From: Catenuloplanes niger
GTDB lineage: Bacteria; Actinomycetota; Actinomycetes; Mycobacteriales; Micromonosporaceae
Direction: 5' to 3'
Assembly: GCF_031458255.1 (NCBI RefSeq)
Contig: NZ_JAVDYC010000001.1
Location: 8,914,501 to 8,978,500, forward strand
Length of the DNA stretch: 64,000 nucleotides
A model generated the notes under the pieces. That model was given only the letters and a program-made list of their open reading frames with translations. It made no database searches and had not been told where the DNA came from. Positions 1 through 8,624 of the stretch are shown piece after piece. Every line of letters begins with the position of its first letter. Position 1 is the stretch's first letter. A program made the translations under genes and the position numbers.

Positions 1-375
1 TGAACGCTGGACCGGCCGACCGTCCGCCGTCGCCGGTTCGGCCCGCTCGCCCGAGGCCGGTCCGCCGTGACCCCGTGCCGTCACCGACCCCGGACCCCGG
101 CGCACCAACGGGGGCATGCGTTGCACCGGCTCCATGGCTGACAAAGACTCGTCACCGCGGCCGGCCCGCTCACTGTGGCCGACCCGGCCGCGGCGCGTCA
201 TCACCGGCCGGCACCGCGGCGCGTCATCACCGGCCGGCACCGCGCGGCTCCCTCGACCCGGTGGTGACCGGCTGTGCTTCGCGTCAACCGCATCAAGGCA
301 CGGCCGACGCCGGACGATACGCAATTCCGGGGGCATCCATGGACGTGCGGGCGTCGAGGGCCGATAGTCGAGCTC
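1..375. other. Stretch without a recognisable gene
   Basis: I see no convincing protein-coding gene here. Several open frames run across it, but their translations are arginine/proline-rich and resemble no family I know, as expected for random open frames in GC-rich DNA. The only structure I can support is a perfect tandem duplication at 189-240. The stretch leads into a broken SGNH hydrolase, so the whole left end may be decayed sequence. Confidence 0.6.
189..240. repeat. Two perfect tandem copies of a 26-bp unit
   Basis: Positions 189-214 and 215-240 are identical, each beginning CGCGGCGCGTC and ending GGCCGGCAC. Each unit contains ACCGGCCGGC-type palindromic sequence. It lies in non-coding DNA upstream of a degraded gene. 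I see no link to a mobile element; replication slippage is the simplest explanation. Confidence 0.85.
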
Positions 376-590
376 ATGATCTTGCGATCGCTCCCCGGGG
401 CCGCCGTCTCCCGCCCGACGATGGCGGCCGCGTCGCTCCTTCCGGCCGTACCCGCTGCGGCCTCCCCGGAGACGCTGGTCGACTTCGTGGCGCTCGGCGA
501 CTCGTACGCCGCCGGAACCGGCTCGCACCGTTCCCCGGCGGGCCTACCGCATTCTTGAAGCGGATCGGCCGGAGAGGTCGACGAGCGATG
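376..590 (+). pseudogene. N-terminal fragment of a secreted SGNH/GDSL hydrolase, frameshifted
   Basis: From ATG 376 the reading starts with a short hydrophobic, alanine-rich leader that looks like a weak signal peptide. It is followed by LVDFVALGDSYAAGTG, the block I motif (GDSY with nucleophile Ser) of secreted actinobacterial SGNH hydrolases. The frame stops at 558 after about 60 residues, whereas family members usually exceed 250. Around 537-538 one extra G appears. In the next frame the text continues as RAYRILEADRPE, which fits the usual Ser-Pro-Arg-Ala-Tyr stretch after block I. Homology then ends as the aldo/keto reductase begins, so this is a truncated and frameshifted remnant. The shift itself could be a sequencing error; the missing C-terminal two thirds could not. 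Confidence 0.6.
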
Positions 591-599
591 AGAGGTGTC

Positions 600-1566
600 A
601 TGGAGAGCGTGGAGCTGGGACGGACCGGGATGCGGGTCAGTCGGATGATCTTCGGTGCCGGTTCGATCGGCGGCGTCGGCAGCCCACCCGCGACGCGTGG
701 CCTCGGCCTGAGCGCCGGGCAAGGGCTGGAGCGGCTGGACGAGGCGTACCCGCCTGGGGATTCGCGCCGTCGACACCGGTGACGAGTACGGCGGCGGCGA
801 CAGCGAACGCGTGGTCGGCGAGTGGTTGCGCACTCGTGGGAAGGACGACGTCCTCGTCGTCACGAAGACCGGTGTGGCGCTCGACGGTGACCGGCGCCGC
901 GCCGATCTGTCGCCGGCGCGGATCGTGAGCCGGCTCGGCCGCAGCATCGACCGGATCGGCCGGGCCGACCTCTACCTGTCGCACGTGTTCGATCCCGGTA
1001 CGCCGGTCCGGCAGTGGCTCGAGGTGTTCGCGCAGGCTCAGCAGGACGGCAGGATCCGCGCGTACGGCGTGTGCAACGTGACCGGAGCGCAGCTGGCGGA
1101 GATTCTCGGCGCGGCCGACGACGCGGGGCTGCCCCGGCCGGTCTGCGTGCAGAGCTCGTTCAATCTGTTGCACCGTACGGACGAGAGCGAGGTGCTGCCC
1201 CTGGTGATCGGCGAGGGACTGGCGTATCTACCGGCGTCACCGTTGGCCGGTGGCGTGCTGTCGGATCGCTACCTCGACGGCGCACCGGTGCCGCCGGGCA
1301 GCCGCATCGCGGTGGCCGGCGATCTGCTCTACGCGGGTATGCACACCCCGGAGAACATCGCTCGCGTCGCACGGATGCGCGATGTGGCGAGGGAACTGGA
1401 CGTCAGCGTCGCCGGGCTCGCGCTCGCCTGGCTGCTGGCGACACCGGGCGTGACCGCGCCGATCATCGCGCCGAGCCGGTCCTCGCAGTGGGCCGCGGTC
1501 GAGGAAGCGTTACGCATCGGGCTCGACGAGCAGACCCGTGGCCGTCTCTCGGCGCTGTTCGACTGA
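600..1566 (+). pseudogene. Aldo/keto reductase with a one-base frameshift
   Basis: The N-terminal frame from ATG 600 (MESVELGRTGMRVSRMIFG) is the standard opening of NAD(P)H-dependent aldo/keto reductases and runs to a stop near 780. The continuation IRAVDTGDEYGGGDSERVVG, with the conserved catalytic Asp/Tyr region, lies in the next frame and runs on to the stop at 1566. Removing one C from the CCC at 749-751 restores one frame of about 320 residues, the normal family length. The C-terminal part is well preserved (cofactor-pocket region around APSRSSQW). It is therefore either a very recent pseudogene or an assembly error. The best-fitting relatives are sugar or aldose dehydrogenase-like AKRs; the substrate is unknown. 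Confidence 0.8.
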
Positions 1567-1838
1567 GACCCGAGCCGGGCACCGACGGCCGGCCCCGGCA
1601 CCCGCGCGCCTGCTCCTCCGGTCACGCACTGAGCCCTCCAGCCCGTCGTCCCGCCGGGCCCTCGCCTCGCACATCTCGTGAACGGACGTTCGACCTTGAC
1701 GCCCACCCCCACAACGCCGCTACGCCCGTCCGCCGTCGTCGTGCAGGATCCGCTGCGCCCCGCGCTTCCGGCCGGTGCGACAACCCCGGTCAAGATCGCC
1801 TCGACGGTACGGGTCGCCCGGCCCCTCGCCCGCGTCGC

Positions 1839-2372
1839 ATGATCGCCGCCGTCCTCGCGGCTCTCGTCATCGGCGCGGTGTCCGCCGTCGTCCCGGTCAC
1901 GCCGGTCGAGCCGTACCTGATCGGCGTCGTCGCCACCACCGGCACACCCGCCGTCCCGCTCGGCATCGCCGCGGGCATCGGGCAGACCGCCGGCAAACTG
2001 CTCCTCTTCGGTACGGTCCGGGGCGCGGTCAACTCCAGCCGGCTCCGCGCGCTCATCGCTCGCAAGGCCCCGGCCGTCGCGGCACCGCGCGGGCGCTGGG
2101 GCACGCTCCTGGAGCGCGGCCGCGTGGTCATGCAGACCCTGGACCGGCCACGGCAAGCGGTGCCGATCCTCTTCGTGAGCGCGTTCCTCGGCTTCCCGCC
2201 GCTCCTGCTGACCACCGTGTACGCGGCACGCGGGCCGATGCCGACGCCGACGTTCACGGCGGTGTGCCTGACGGGCCGGTGCGCACGGTTCATAGCGGTC
2301 GCGCTGCTGCCCGGCGTGGTGATGGAACTGCCGTTCGCCGCCCCGGCTACCTACCGGCCCGAGACTCGTTGA
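1839..2372 (+). CDS. Small VTT/DedA-like membrane protein
   Basis: This 177-aa protein is predominantly hydrophobic: an N-terminal helix (AAVLAALVIGAVSAVVPV), a Gly-rich segment with GIAAGIGQTAGK, a central basic loop, then FLGFPPLLLTTVYAA and a final hydrophobic helix around residues 145-165. The order resembles VTT-domain (DedA/SNARE-associated) proteins, in which a re-entrant loop, a P-P-L segment and an arginine-containing helix (here LTGRCARFIAVALLP) recur. ATG 1839 is the first start directly before hydrophobic sequence; the open frame extends further upstream but reads as noise. The transported substrate, if any, is unknown, and the assignment rests on pattern only. Confidence 0.6.
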   Translation: MIAAVLAALVIGAVSAVVPVTPVEPYLIGVVATTGTPAVPLGIAAGIGQTAGKLLLFGTVRGAVNSSRLRALIARKAPAVAAPRGRWGTLLERGRVVMQTLDRPRQAVPILFVSAFLGFPPLLLTTVYAARGPMPTPTFTAVCLTGRCARFIAVALLPGVVMELPFAAPATYRPETR

Positions 2373-3018
2373 GACCGGAATCCCGCGCGGCCATGCCGTA
2401 CCCGTCGCGTCTTCCTGTCCCAGGCGGGACCGAATGACTCGGCGTGGCGACAGATGATAGGTAAGTCGCAGCGGCGAATGCGGCCGGTCCTCGAGGCGCG
2501 GATTGAGCCACCGATCGATCGGGCGGGGTCGGCTGCGGTCACCATGCCGGCGGGCCCGGGGCATCGGTAAGCCGTGCGCAGCCGAGCTCGCGGAACGAGT
2601 CCAATACGTCCGCTCCCTCGCGCAAGACGACACTTCGGCAGCTTTGGATCACCTGAGAAATATCGCCTACGAGTCGATGGAGGCCGTCGCCAGAGCCTGA
2701 ACAGCGCACGCATCATCGGCTGCGTAGAAGTGCGGCACTGTTGCCGGGTATCGCCGATCCCACGAAGCGGTGCTGCGGTACTGGAAAGAATGCGACCGGT
2801 GCCCCGTCGGACGTGACGATCCGCAGTGGTGGCCGCTCCGGAAGGCAGGACGGTCCGGCCACTGGGGCATTTCTAGCGCGACCGCGCGTCCGGCGGCAAT
2901 CGCCCTCAGGTGGATCTAGAAAACTCCCTAGAGAACCCGGAAGCCTCCTCGCAAACCGCTTCGCACCAGTTTGAATGACCGGTGTCCCCAAGACCCACAA
3001 CTCACCCGTGGAGCCTCC
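2373..3018. other. Intergenic stretch, possible remnant ORF only
   Basis: No gene can be assigned. One short frame ending at 2700 reads AELAERVQYVRSLAQDD and then a helical, ordinary-looking stretch (…ALDHLRNIAYESMEAVARA). This has more natural composition than a random frame and could be the C-terminal remnant of a small helical protein. It has no convincing start or ribosome-binding site. The rest (2701-3018) is lower in GC than its surroundings and holds the upstream region of the methyltransferase gene. Confidence 0.35.
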
Positions 3019-3669
3019 GTGCACGACGACGCCTTCGACCACGTCACCCGAATCCTCGCGGACCCGCCGTTGGTCCACCCCACCGCTGATGCGAATCCCG
3101 ACGCCCCGCCGGACGGCGTCTGGCGTACCGAGCAGGACTGCTACGAGTTCATGGCCCGACACTGCCCGCCGGGAACCCGTACCCTCGAAACGGGTCTGGG
3201 TGTCTCCACGGCCCTCTTCGCCCTGTGGAAGTGCGAACACACCTGCGTCACGCCCGCCCGCCGGGAGAAGGAACACCTGTTCGCCTACCTGGAATCCCGG
3301 GCCATAGACACCTCCCACCTCCGGATAGAGGTCGGCCCTTCCCAGTTCGTCCTACCGGCCCTGAGCCGCACTCCGCTGGACCTGGTCTTCATAGACGGAT
3401 GTCACGGTTTCCCCGTGCCGATAATCGACTGGTTCTACGCCGCTCAACGCCTCCGGCCCGGCGGGATACTGGTGATGGACAACCTCAACGCCCCATCGGT
3501 ACGCCTGGGCCTTCTCGACTTCCTGCACGCCGACCCGCGCTGGACCCTCCTCGCCCGCGGTTCCTGGTGGGCGGCCTGGCAACGCGAGACGTCGGATTCG
3601 CTGAACGAGGAGTGGATCACTCAACCCTTCCTGGGCCCGGTGACCGCCACCTGGGAACTGGCCAGCTGA
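3019..3669 (+). CDS. Class I SAM-dependent methyltransferase (Methyltransf_24-like)
   Basis: This 216-aa protein has the order expected of a class I methyltransferase: a Gly-rich SAM-binding strand-loop (TRTLETGLGVSTALFALWK), a central acidic strand LDLVFIDGCHGFPVPIIDW, and a later RPGGILVMDNLNAP stretch. FIDGxH followed by LxPGGxxxxDD/DN is typical of Methyltransf_24-type enzymes acting on small molecules or sugars. I chose GTG 3019 because it begins the family-like sequence; an in-frame TTG at 2971 would add 16 unremarkable residues. It stands alone on the plus strand facing the convergent esterase. The substrate is unknown. Confidence 0.75.
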   Translation: MHDDAFDHVTRILADPPLVHPTADANPDAPPDGVWRTEQDCYEFMARHCPPGTRTLETGLGVSTALFALWKCEHTCVTPARREKEHLFAYLESRAIDTSHLRIEVGPSQFVLPALSRTPLDLVFIDGCHGFPVPIIDWFYAAQRLRPGGILVMDNLNAPSVRLGLLDFLHADPRWTLLARGSWWAAWQRETSDSLNEEWITQPFLGPVTATWELAS

Positions 3670-3777
3670 GGGCGTCGCCCGCCGACGACGAGGGTGCCGC
3701 CGGCGGTGAAACGACGGGCCGGGCCCGGGCCGATGCCGGAGATCCCCGCAGGTGTGGCGGCGCCGGCTCGCGGTGAC

Positions 3778-5247
3778 TCAGCCGATGCCCCACCGGGGCA
3801 GGAGGTCGGCGTACGGGTGGTCGACCGGCCGGCTGTCGGCGTCGAAGAGCATGGTGGTGCGCGTTGCCGGGTGGTACGGCGCCCAGCCGGGGTCGAGGTC
3901 CGTGACGAACGAGACCCAGGCCGCGTGCATGACGGCCGCGACCTTCGGCGGCGCGTCCTCGCCGGCCAGCAGCGCGGCGTCGGGGGTGTCCAGCGCGTCG
4001 AACGTGAACGCGAGGTCCACCGCGTGCGCGGCGCCCAGCAGCCCGCCCGCCGCGGTGGAGCGCAGGTCGAAGCGGTACATCCAGGTGGGCGCGGTCGCGG
4101 CCCGTGCCTCGGCCAGCCGCAGCGCCGGGATCCGGTAGAACGAGTCGGTCAGCACCCGGGCCAGGACGTCACCCGGGGAGTCACCCGGCGCCGGCCGCGG
4201 CGCGATCCCGTGCGCGGACGCGGTGGCCCGCACGTCCGCCTCGGTCACGTGCGGGAGCGCACCGGAGGTGACCAGCGGCAGGCGGGCCTCCTCCTCGGTG
4301 GTGCCGGTCAGCAGCGCGACGCCGTGACCGGCGCCGTCGGTGATCGCCGCGAGCGGGTCGCGGGGCAGCACGTCGCCGTCGACCACCGGCGCGAACGGCA
4401 GCGACGTGAGCGGCAGACGCCCCCACTCGGCCGGGTCGGCCGAGGACTGGATGCGTCGCGTCACCGCTTCCGCGGCCGCGACCACGCGCGCGGGTGGGAC
4501 CGCGGCGATCGCGTCCCGGGAGACCGCCACACCGAGCTCGTCGGCGAGCGCGGCGGCCACCTTCGCGCCGGTCCCGGCGTCCAGCGTGTTCCAGGCGGCG
4601 CCGCTCTGCGTGATGGCGGCGCGGAACAGCCCGGCGGCGCGCGGCACGGCCAGCAGCGTGGCGACGCTCATCGCGCCGGCCGACTGGCCCGCGACCGTGA
4701 CCCGGCCGGGATCGCCGCCGAACGCCGCGATGTTGTCCCGCACCCACTCCAGCGCGGCGATCTGGTCGAGCAGCCCCAGGTTGCTGACACCGTCCGGTGT
4801 GTGCAGGAAACCCTCGGCCTGGAGGCGGTAGTTGATGGTCACGCACACCACGCCGTCCCGGGCGAAGGCCGAGCCACGGAACGCGCCCACCGCGCCCGAC
4901 CCGCTGGTGAAGCCACCGCCGTGGATCCAGACCAGCACCGGCAGCCCGCCCGCGCCCGGGTCCGGCGTCCACACGTTCAGGTTCAGGCAGTCGTCCCCGG
5001 CGATGGTGGGCTCGATCAGGTACTGCCGCAGCGTCGCCGGATATTCGCTCTTCGGGACGGTCGGCCCGTACCGGGTCGCGTCCCGCACGCCGTCCCAGGG
5101 CTCGGCGGGGTGAGGCGGCCGCATCCGGCGCGCACCGAACGGTGGTGCCGCGTAGGGGATCCCGAGGTAGGCGGGCACTCCGTGATCGAGTGTGCCGCGC
5201 AGCAGCCCGCCGCGCACGCGTACCTCGGGAATCGATCGGTCGGTCAT
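3778..5247 (-). CDS. Type B carboxylesterase (para-nitrobenzyl esterase family)
   Basis: This 489-aa alpha/beta hydrolase has all the landmarks of type B carboxylesterases. These are an N-terminal GIPYAAPPFG, the DCLNLNVWTP block near 86-95, the oxyanion-hole HGGGF at 109-113, and the nucleophile elbow GQSAGA with Ser189. The GGDPGRVTV strand lies just before the elbow. No signal peptide is visible, so it is probably cytoplasmic. It is divergently transcribed from an AraC-type regulator only 71 bp away, with inverted repeats between them, so that regulator very likely controls it. Natural substrates are unknown; the family hydrolyses carboxylic esters. Confidence 0.9.
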   Translation of the reverse strand: MTDRSIPEVRVRGGLLRGTLDHGVPAYLGIPYAAPPFGARRMRPPHPAEPWDGVRDATRYGPTVPKSEYPATLRQYLIEPTIAGDDCLNLNVWTPDPGAGGLPVLVWIHGGGFTSGSGAVGAFRGSAFARDGVVCVTINYRLQAEGFLHTPDGVSNLGLLDQIAALEWVRDNIAAFGGDPGRVTVAGQSAGAMSVATLLAVPRAAGLFRAAITQSGAAWNTLDAGTGAKVAAALADELGVAVSRDAIAAVPPARVVAAAEAVTRRIQSSADPAEWGRLPLTSLPFAPVVDGDVLPRDPLAAITDGAGHGVALLTGTTEEEARLPLVTSGALPHVTEADVRATASAHGIAPRPAPGDSPGDVLARVLTDSFYRIPALRLAEARAATAPTWMYRFDLRSTAAGGLLGAAHAVDLAFTFDALDTPDAALLAGEDAPPKVAAVMHAAWVSFVTDLDPGWAPYHPATRTTMLFDADSRPVDHPYADLLPRWGIG

Positions 5248-5250
5248 GTG

Positions 5251-5307
5251 TCGACCGTAACGACGTCGGTGTGCGACGGTCGATGCTCGGTCGGCTCGCG
5301 TCGTTAC
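5251..5307. promoter_or_regulatory. Nested inverted repeats in the esterase/AraC divergent promoter
   Basis: Two inverted repeats occupy the 71-bp gap. TCGACCGT (5251-5258) pairs with ACGGTCGA (5276-5283). The overlapping GTAACGACG (5257-5265) pairs with CGTCGTTAC (5299-5307). Both are perfect, with arms of 8 and 9 bp. Their placement between divergent start codons makes them candidate operators for the adjacent AraC-family protein, although AraC-type sites are more often direct repeats. No experiment is implied. Confidence 0.5.
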
Positions 5308-5318
5308 CCTTACGTCTC

Positions 5319-6266
5319 ATGGTGGATCTTGTCTCCGACGTCCTGGCGGTCTCCGGCGTGCGCGGCGCGATCGGGGCCCGGATCGAGGCCGGCGGCGCCT
5401 GGGCGACCCGGGTCGAGGACGACGCGCACGTCTCGCTGCACGCGGTCACCGACGGCCGGGCCACGCTGACCGTCGCCGGCGACCGGCCGCGGGAGCTGGC
5501 CGAGGGCGACGTCGTGCTGCTCCCGGTCGGCGTCCCGCACGTGCTGAGCAGCGCGCCCGGCCTGCGCGCCGGGCCCCTCGACCGGCGGGCGTTCACGCAC
5601 ACGGAGGCGGTCACGCTCGGTACGCCGCCGGTGCACACCCGGATCGTCACCATGCACTACACCTGCGACCGCCGGTCCCGTACCCAGGTGCTGGAGTCAC
5701 TGCCCGATCTGATCCACATCGGGCCGGGTCAGAGCACGCCGGGTCTGGCCGGCACGGTCCGGCTGATCGGGCACGAGCTCGCCCATCCGCAGCTCGCCGC
5801 GTCCGCGGTCCTCAACAGCCTCGTCGACGTGACGCTGATCCAGCTGGTCCGCGCGTGGCTGCCGACCCGCCCGGCCGGTCAACGCGTCGGCTGGCTGAAC
5901 GCGCTGGACGACCCGATCGTGCTCCGCGCGGTGCACCACATCCATGCCCGGCCCGCGCTGCCGTGGACGATCGCGTCGCTGGCCGCGGCCGCCAAGGTGT
6001 CCCGCGCGACGCTGTGCCGCCGGTTCGCCGCGACGATCGGCCTGGCCCCGGCCGCCTACCTGACCCAGTGGCGCCTGGACCTCGCCGCCCGCCGCCTGCG
6101 CACCACCCGGGACCCGGTGGCCGCGATCGCCGCGGCGGTCGGATACGGCACGGTGCCGGCCTTCAGCCGCGCGTTCACCCGCTCCCACGGCCAGACCCCC
6201 GCCCACTACCGGTCACGGTTCCGCGGGAGCACCGCCGTGGGCCTCGACGCCACCGCTCTGCGCTGA
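5319..6266 (+). CDS. AraC-family transcriptional regulator with cupin sensor domain
   Basis: The N-terminal half of this 315-aa protein is a cupin-type AraC_binding_2 domain: GGAWATRVEDDAHVSLHAVTDGRATL, then GDVVLLPVGVPHVLSS. The C-terminal hundred residues form two helix-turn-helix units (WTIASLAAAAKVSRATLCRRF and DPVAAIAAAVGYGTVPAFSRAF), followed by the family signature GQTPAHYR. ATG 5319 opens the cupin domain. The open frame extends upstream to 5142, but that part lies inside the divergent esterase gene. It probably senses a small ligand and regulates the esterase and itself. The ligand cannot be read from sequence. Confidence 0.88.
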   Translation: MVDLVSDVLAVSGVRGAIGARIEAGGAWATRVEDDAHVSLHAVTDGRATLTVAGDRPRELAEGDVVLLPVGVPHVLSSAPGLRAGPLDRRAFTHTEAVTLGTPPVHTRIVTMHYTCDRRSRTQVLESLPDLIHIGPGQSTPGLAGTVRLIGHELAHPQLAASAVLNSLVDVTLIQLVRAWLPTRPAGQRVGWLNALDDPIVLRAVHHIHARPALPWTIASLAAAAKVSRATLCRRFAATIGLAPAAYLTQWRLDLAARRLRTTRDPVAAIAAAVGYGTVPAFSRAFTRSHGQTPAHYRSRFRGSTAVGLDATALR

Positions 6267-6304
6267 CCTCCCGAGCCGGACCGCTCGGCGGGTAGCGTGG
6301 TGCG

Positions 6305-6859
6305 GTGGACTGGAACGCTTTCGAGGCAGCCTGGCACGAGCAGGGCTGCCGGGCGCTCGCCACGCTGGCCACGGCGCACCCGGACGAACGCGTCTACGCG
6401 GCCGCCTTCCACCTCTTCTACGGCGACGGCGTCCAGATCCTGCCGCCGGCGCTCGCCGCCAACGCCGAGTCGGCCGTCGACGACGCCGACGGCTGCTCGA
6501 CGCGTTTCGCCGCACCCGAGTGGCGCTGGCCGGTCCTCGACGCCGCGACCGAGGCGATGCGTCCCTGGTATCACCGTCTCACCGACGAGTTCCTCGCCGC
6601 CGCGCGCACCGACGCCGAGCAGCTCACGGCGATGGCCGCGCTCGAGGCAGCCCACGACACCGCCATGGCCGCCGTCTGCCGGGCGATCACCACGTCGGTA
6701 CGCCAGGACGGCGTCCACCCGCTGCTCCCGCCCGACTTCGTCGTCCTCGTCCTGGAACCTCAGCGCGACGACCAGGCCGGCCTGCTGCGCGCCAGCGTCG
6801 ACCCGCACATCCTGGCCACGGTCCCCGCCCTGACCGACTTTCTGGCCGAGATCGAGTGA
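6305..6859 (+). CDS. DUF4303-like protein
   Basis: This 184-aa soluble protein starts at GTG 6305 and ends 13 bp before the convergent P450 gene. The opening (a helix, then RVYAAAFHLFYGDGVQILPPALAAN) resembles DUF4303 proteins, which begin with an acidic helix followed by an F/Y-rich strand and a mention of expected values. The middle has many acidic and aromatic residues (WRWPVLDAATEAMRPWY). DUF4303 members often accompany toxin-immunity genes. No partner toxin is adjacent here, so I do not infer function. The family assignment is tentative. Confidence 0.5.
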   Translation: MDWNAFEAAWHEQGCRALATLATAHPDERVYAAAFHLFYGDGVQILPPALAANAESAVDDADGCSTRFAAPEWRWPVLDAATEAMRPWYHRLTDEFLAAARTDAEQLTAMAALEAAHDTAMAAVCRAITTSVRQDGVHPLLPPDFVVLVLEPQRDDQAGLLRASVDPHILATVPALTDFLAEIE

Positions 6860-6872
6860 CGGCCGCCGGTGC

Positions 6873-8048
6873 TCAGGTGGTGCGGACGGGCAGGCTGCGC
6901 AGACTGCGCATCAGGGTCGTCGGGCGCCAGGACAGCTCGCCGGGGTCGACCGCCAGGGTGAGGCCGGGGACGCCGGTGAGCAGCTTGTCGAAGGCGACCA
7001 GCCCCTCCACGCGGGCCAGCGGCGCGCCCAGGCAGTGGTGGATGCCGTGGCCGAAGGCGACGTGCGGGTTGCGCGGGCGCTCGACGATCAGCTCGTCGGG
7101 GGACTCGAAGTGCGCCGGGTCCCGGTTCGCGGCGAGGAGGTTGACCATGACGATGTCGCCCGCCCGGATCCGCTGACCGCCGAGCGTGAAGTCCTCGGTG
7201 GCGACGCGTCCGGTGGACAGCTCGACCGGGCTCTCGTAGCGGAGGAACTCCTCGATCGCGGCCGGGAGTAGCGCCCGGTCCGCGCGCAGCCGCTCCCACT
7301 GCCGCCGGTCGCGCAGCAGCAACAGGTAGACGCCGTTGCCGATGAGGTTCATGGTGGTCTCGTGACCGGCGGCCAGCAGCAGGAACGCCATCGACGTCAG
7401 CTCGTCGGCGGAGAGGCGGTCCTCGTCGTCGCGCGCGCTGACCAGGGCGGAGAGCAGATCGTCGCCGGGGTGGGCGTGGCGGTGGGCGATCAGGCCCCGC
7501 AGGTAGGCGATGAATTCCTCGACGGTGGTCCGCAGATCCTCGCCGGTGATCTCGCCGGTCGGGTCGATGCCCGCGGCGATGGTGCCGGACCAGGCGCGGA
7601 AGGTGTCGCGTTCCGCCGGCGGGATGCCCAGCAGCAGGCAGATGACCTGTACGGGGAGCGGGAACGCGTACGCGCTGATCAGATCCACCCGGTCGGATCC
7701 GCGCATCTCGTCGAGCAGCGCGTCCGCGATCCCCTCGATCCGCGGGCGCAGCTCCTCGACGCGCCGGGTGGTGAAGGCCGCGGCCACCAGCCGGCGCAAC
7801 CGGGTGTGGTCGGGCGGGTCGGCGGACAGCATGTGCCGGTTGATCGCGTTGCCGGCGTCGGAGTAGGAGTCCTGGTCACGGGGCGCCTTGGACAGCCGGC
7901 CGTCGGTCAGCGCCGCCCGCGCCACGTGGTATCCGGTGACCATCCACACCTCCTCCCCGGACGGCAGCTGCACGCGCCGCACCGGGCCTTCGGCACGCCA
8001 CGCGGCGTACACCGGATGTGGATTCGTGAGAATGTCGCTGTCGTTCAC
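6873..8048 (-). CDS. Cytochrome P450 (CYP107-like)
   Basis: A 391-aa soluble bacterial P450. The oxygen-activating I-helix AGHETT is at residues 227-232, the K-helix ExxR is EFLR (267-270), and the heme ligand loop is FGHGIHHCLGAPLAR with Cys339. GTG 8048 is chosen because GGAGG lies just upstream and the protein then begins normally (NDSDILTNPHPVYAAW). The class needs ferredoxin and reductase partners; none is encoded nearby. The neighbours do not reveal its substrate. It is 38 kb from the PTM operon and in no apparent operon with it, so a role as PTM tailoring enzyme is unsupported. Confidence 0.92.
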   Translation of the reverse strand: MNDSDILTNPHPVYAAWRAEGPVRRVQLPSGEEVWMVTGYHVARAALTDGRLSKAPRDQDSYSDAGNAINRHMLSADPPDHTRLRRLVAAAFTTRRVEELRPRIEGIADALLDEMRGSDRVDLISAYAFPLPVQVICLLLGIPPAERDTFRAWSGTIAAGIDPTGEITGEDLRTTVEEFIAYLRGLIAHRHAHPGDDLLSALVSARDDEDRLSADELTSMAFLLLAAGHETTMNLIGNGVYLLLLRDRRQWERLRADRALLPAAIEEFLRYESPVELSTGRVATEDFTLGGQRIRAGDIVMVNLLAANRDPAHFESPDELIVERPRNPHVAFGHGIHHCLGAPLARVEGLVAFDKLLTGVPGLTLAVDPGELSWRPTTLMRSLRSLPVRTT

Positions 8049-8165
8049 GATGCCTCCGCTCAGGGGCCGACCGTGCGGACACCTCCCATCAGACCGCAAC
8101 GGTCGTCGATGGAACAGGGCTCGCCGTGGCGGATCTGCTCGGCGGCGCCGGTCGCGGGGCGCCCG

Positions 8166-8191
8166 GGCCCGGGTCACCCATGACCCGGGCC
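8166..8191 (-). terminator. Strong hairpin downstream of arsC
   Basis: GGCCCGGGTCA (8166-8176) and TGACCCGGGCC (8181-8191) form a perfect 11-bp stem with a CCCA loop, 18 nt beyond the arsC stop codon. There is no T-tract, which is usual for actinomycete terminators. It would end transcripts of the ars operon before the P450 gene. Confidence 0.6.
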
Positions 8192-8208
8192 GCCGACGAG
8201 GGGTGGGC

Positions 8209-8610
8209 TCAGGCGGTGAGCTCGGCGAGGAGCTTCTCCACGCGGGCGCGGATCTCGTCGCGGATCGGGCGGACCGAGTCCACGCCCTTGCCGGCCGGGT
8301 CGTCGAGTTTCCAGTCCTCGTAGCGTTTGCCGGGGAAGACCGGGCAGGCGTCGCCGCAGCCCATGGTGATGATCACGTCGGAGTCCCGCGCGGTCTCGTA
8401 CTCGAGGAGGGTCGGGGTCCGGCCGGTGATGTCGATGCCGACCTCGCGCATCGCCTCGACCGCGGCCGGGTTGATCGTCTCGGCGGGTGCGGAACCGGCG
8501 GAGCGGACCTCGACGGTGTCGCCGGCGAGGTGGCGCAGCCAGCCGGCGGCCATCTGGGAACGGCCGGCGTTGTGCACGCAGACGAACAACACGCTGGGCT
8601 TGTCACTCAT
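8209..8610 (-). CDS. arsC: Arsenate reductase, low-molecular-weight phosphatase type
   Basis: This 133-aa protein carries the phosphatase-like anion loop CVHNAGR (C11 to R17), which binds arsenate and forms the Cys-arsenate intermediate. A downstream MGCGDACP gives Cys85 and Cys89, the extra cysteines that relay the disulfide in thioredoxin-linked ArsC. ASp-Pro-type general acid sequence follows near the C-terminus (KLDDPAGK). AGGAG precedes ATG 8610. It is the last gene of the leftward ars operon, 14 bp after acr3. It reduces As(V) to As(III), which Acr3 then exports. Confidence 0.93.
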   Translation of the reverse strand: MSDKPSVLFVCVHNAGRSQMAAGWLRHLAGDTVEVRSAGSAPAETINPAAVEAMREVGIDITGRTPTLLEYETARDSDVIITMGCGDACPVFPGKRYEDWKLDDPAGKGVDSVRPIRDEIRARVEKLLAELTA

Positions 8611-8624
8611 GGGGATTCTCCTGC

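Noticed and set aside
2503-2700. 65-codon frame between the membrane protein and methyltransferase genes
   Set aside because: The C-terminal half looks natural but there is no start signal or recognised family; recorded only as a possible remnant.
6873-8048. P450 as a PTM tailoring enzyme
   Set aside because: PTM clusters can carry a P450, but this one is 38 kb away, with unrelated genes between, so there is no contextual support.
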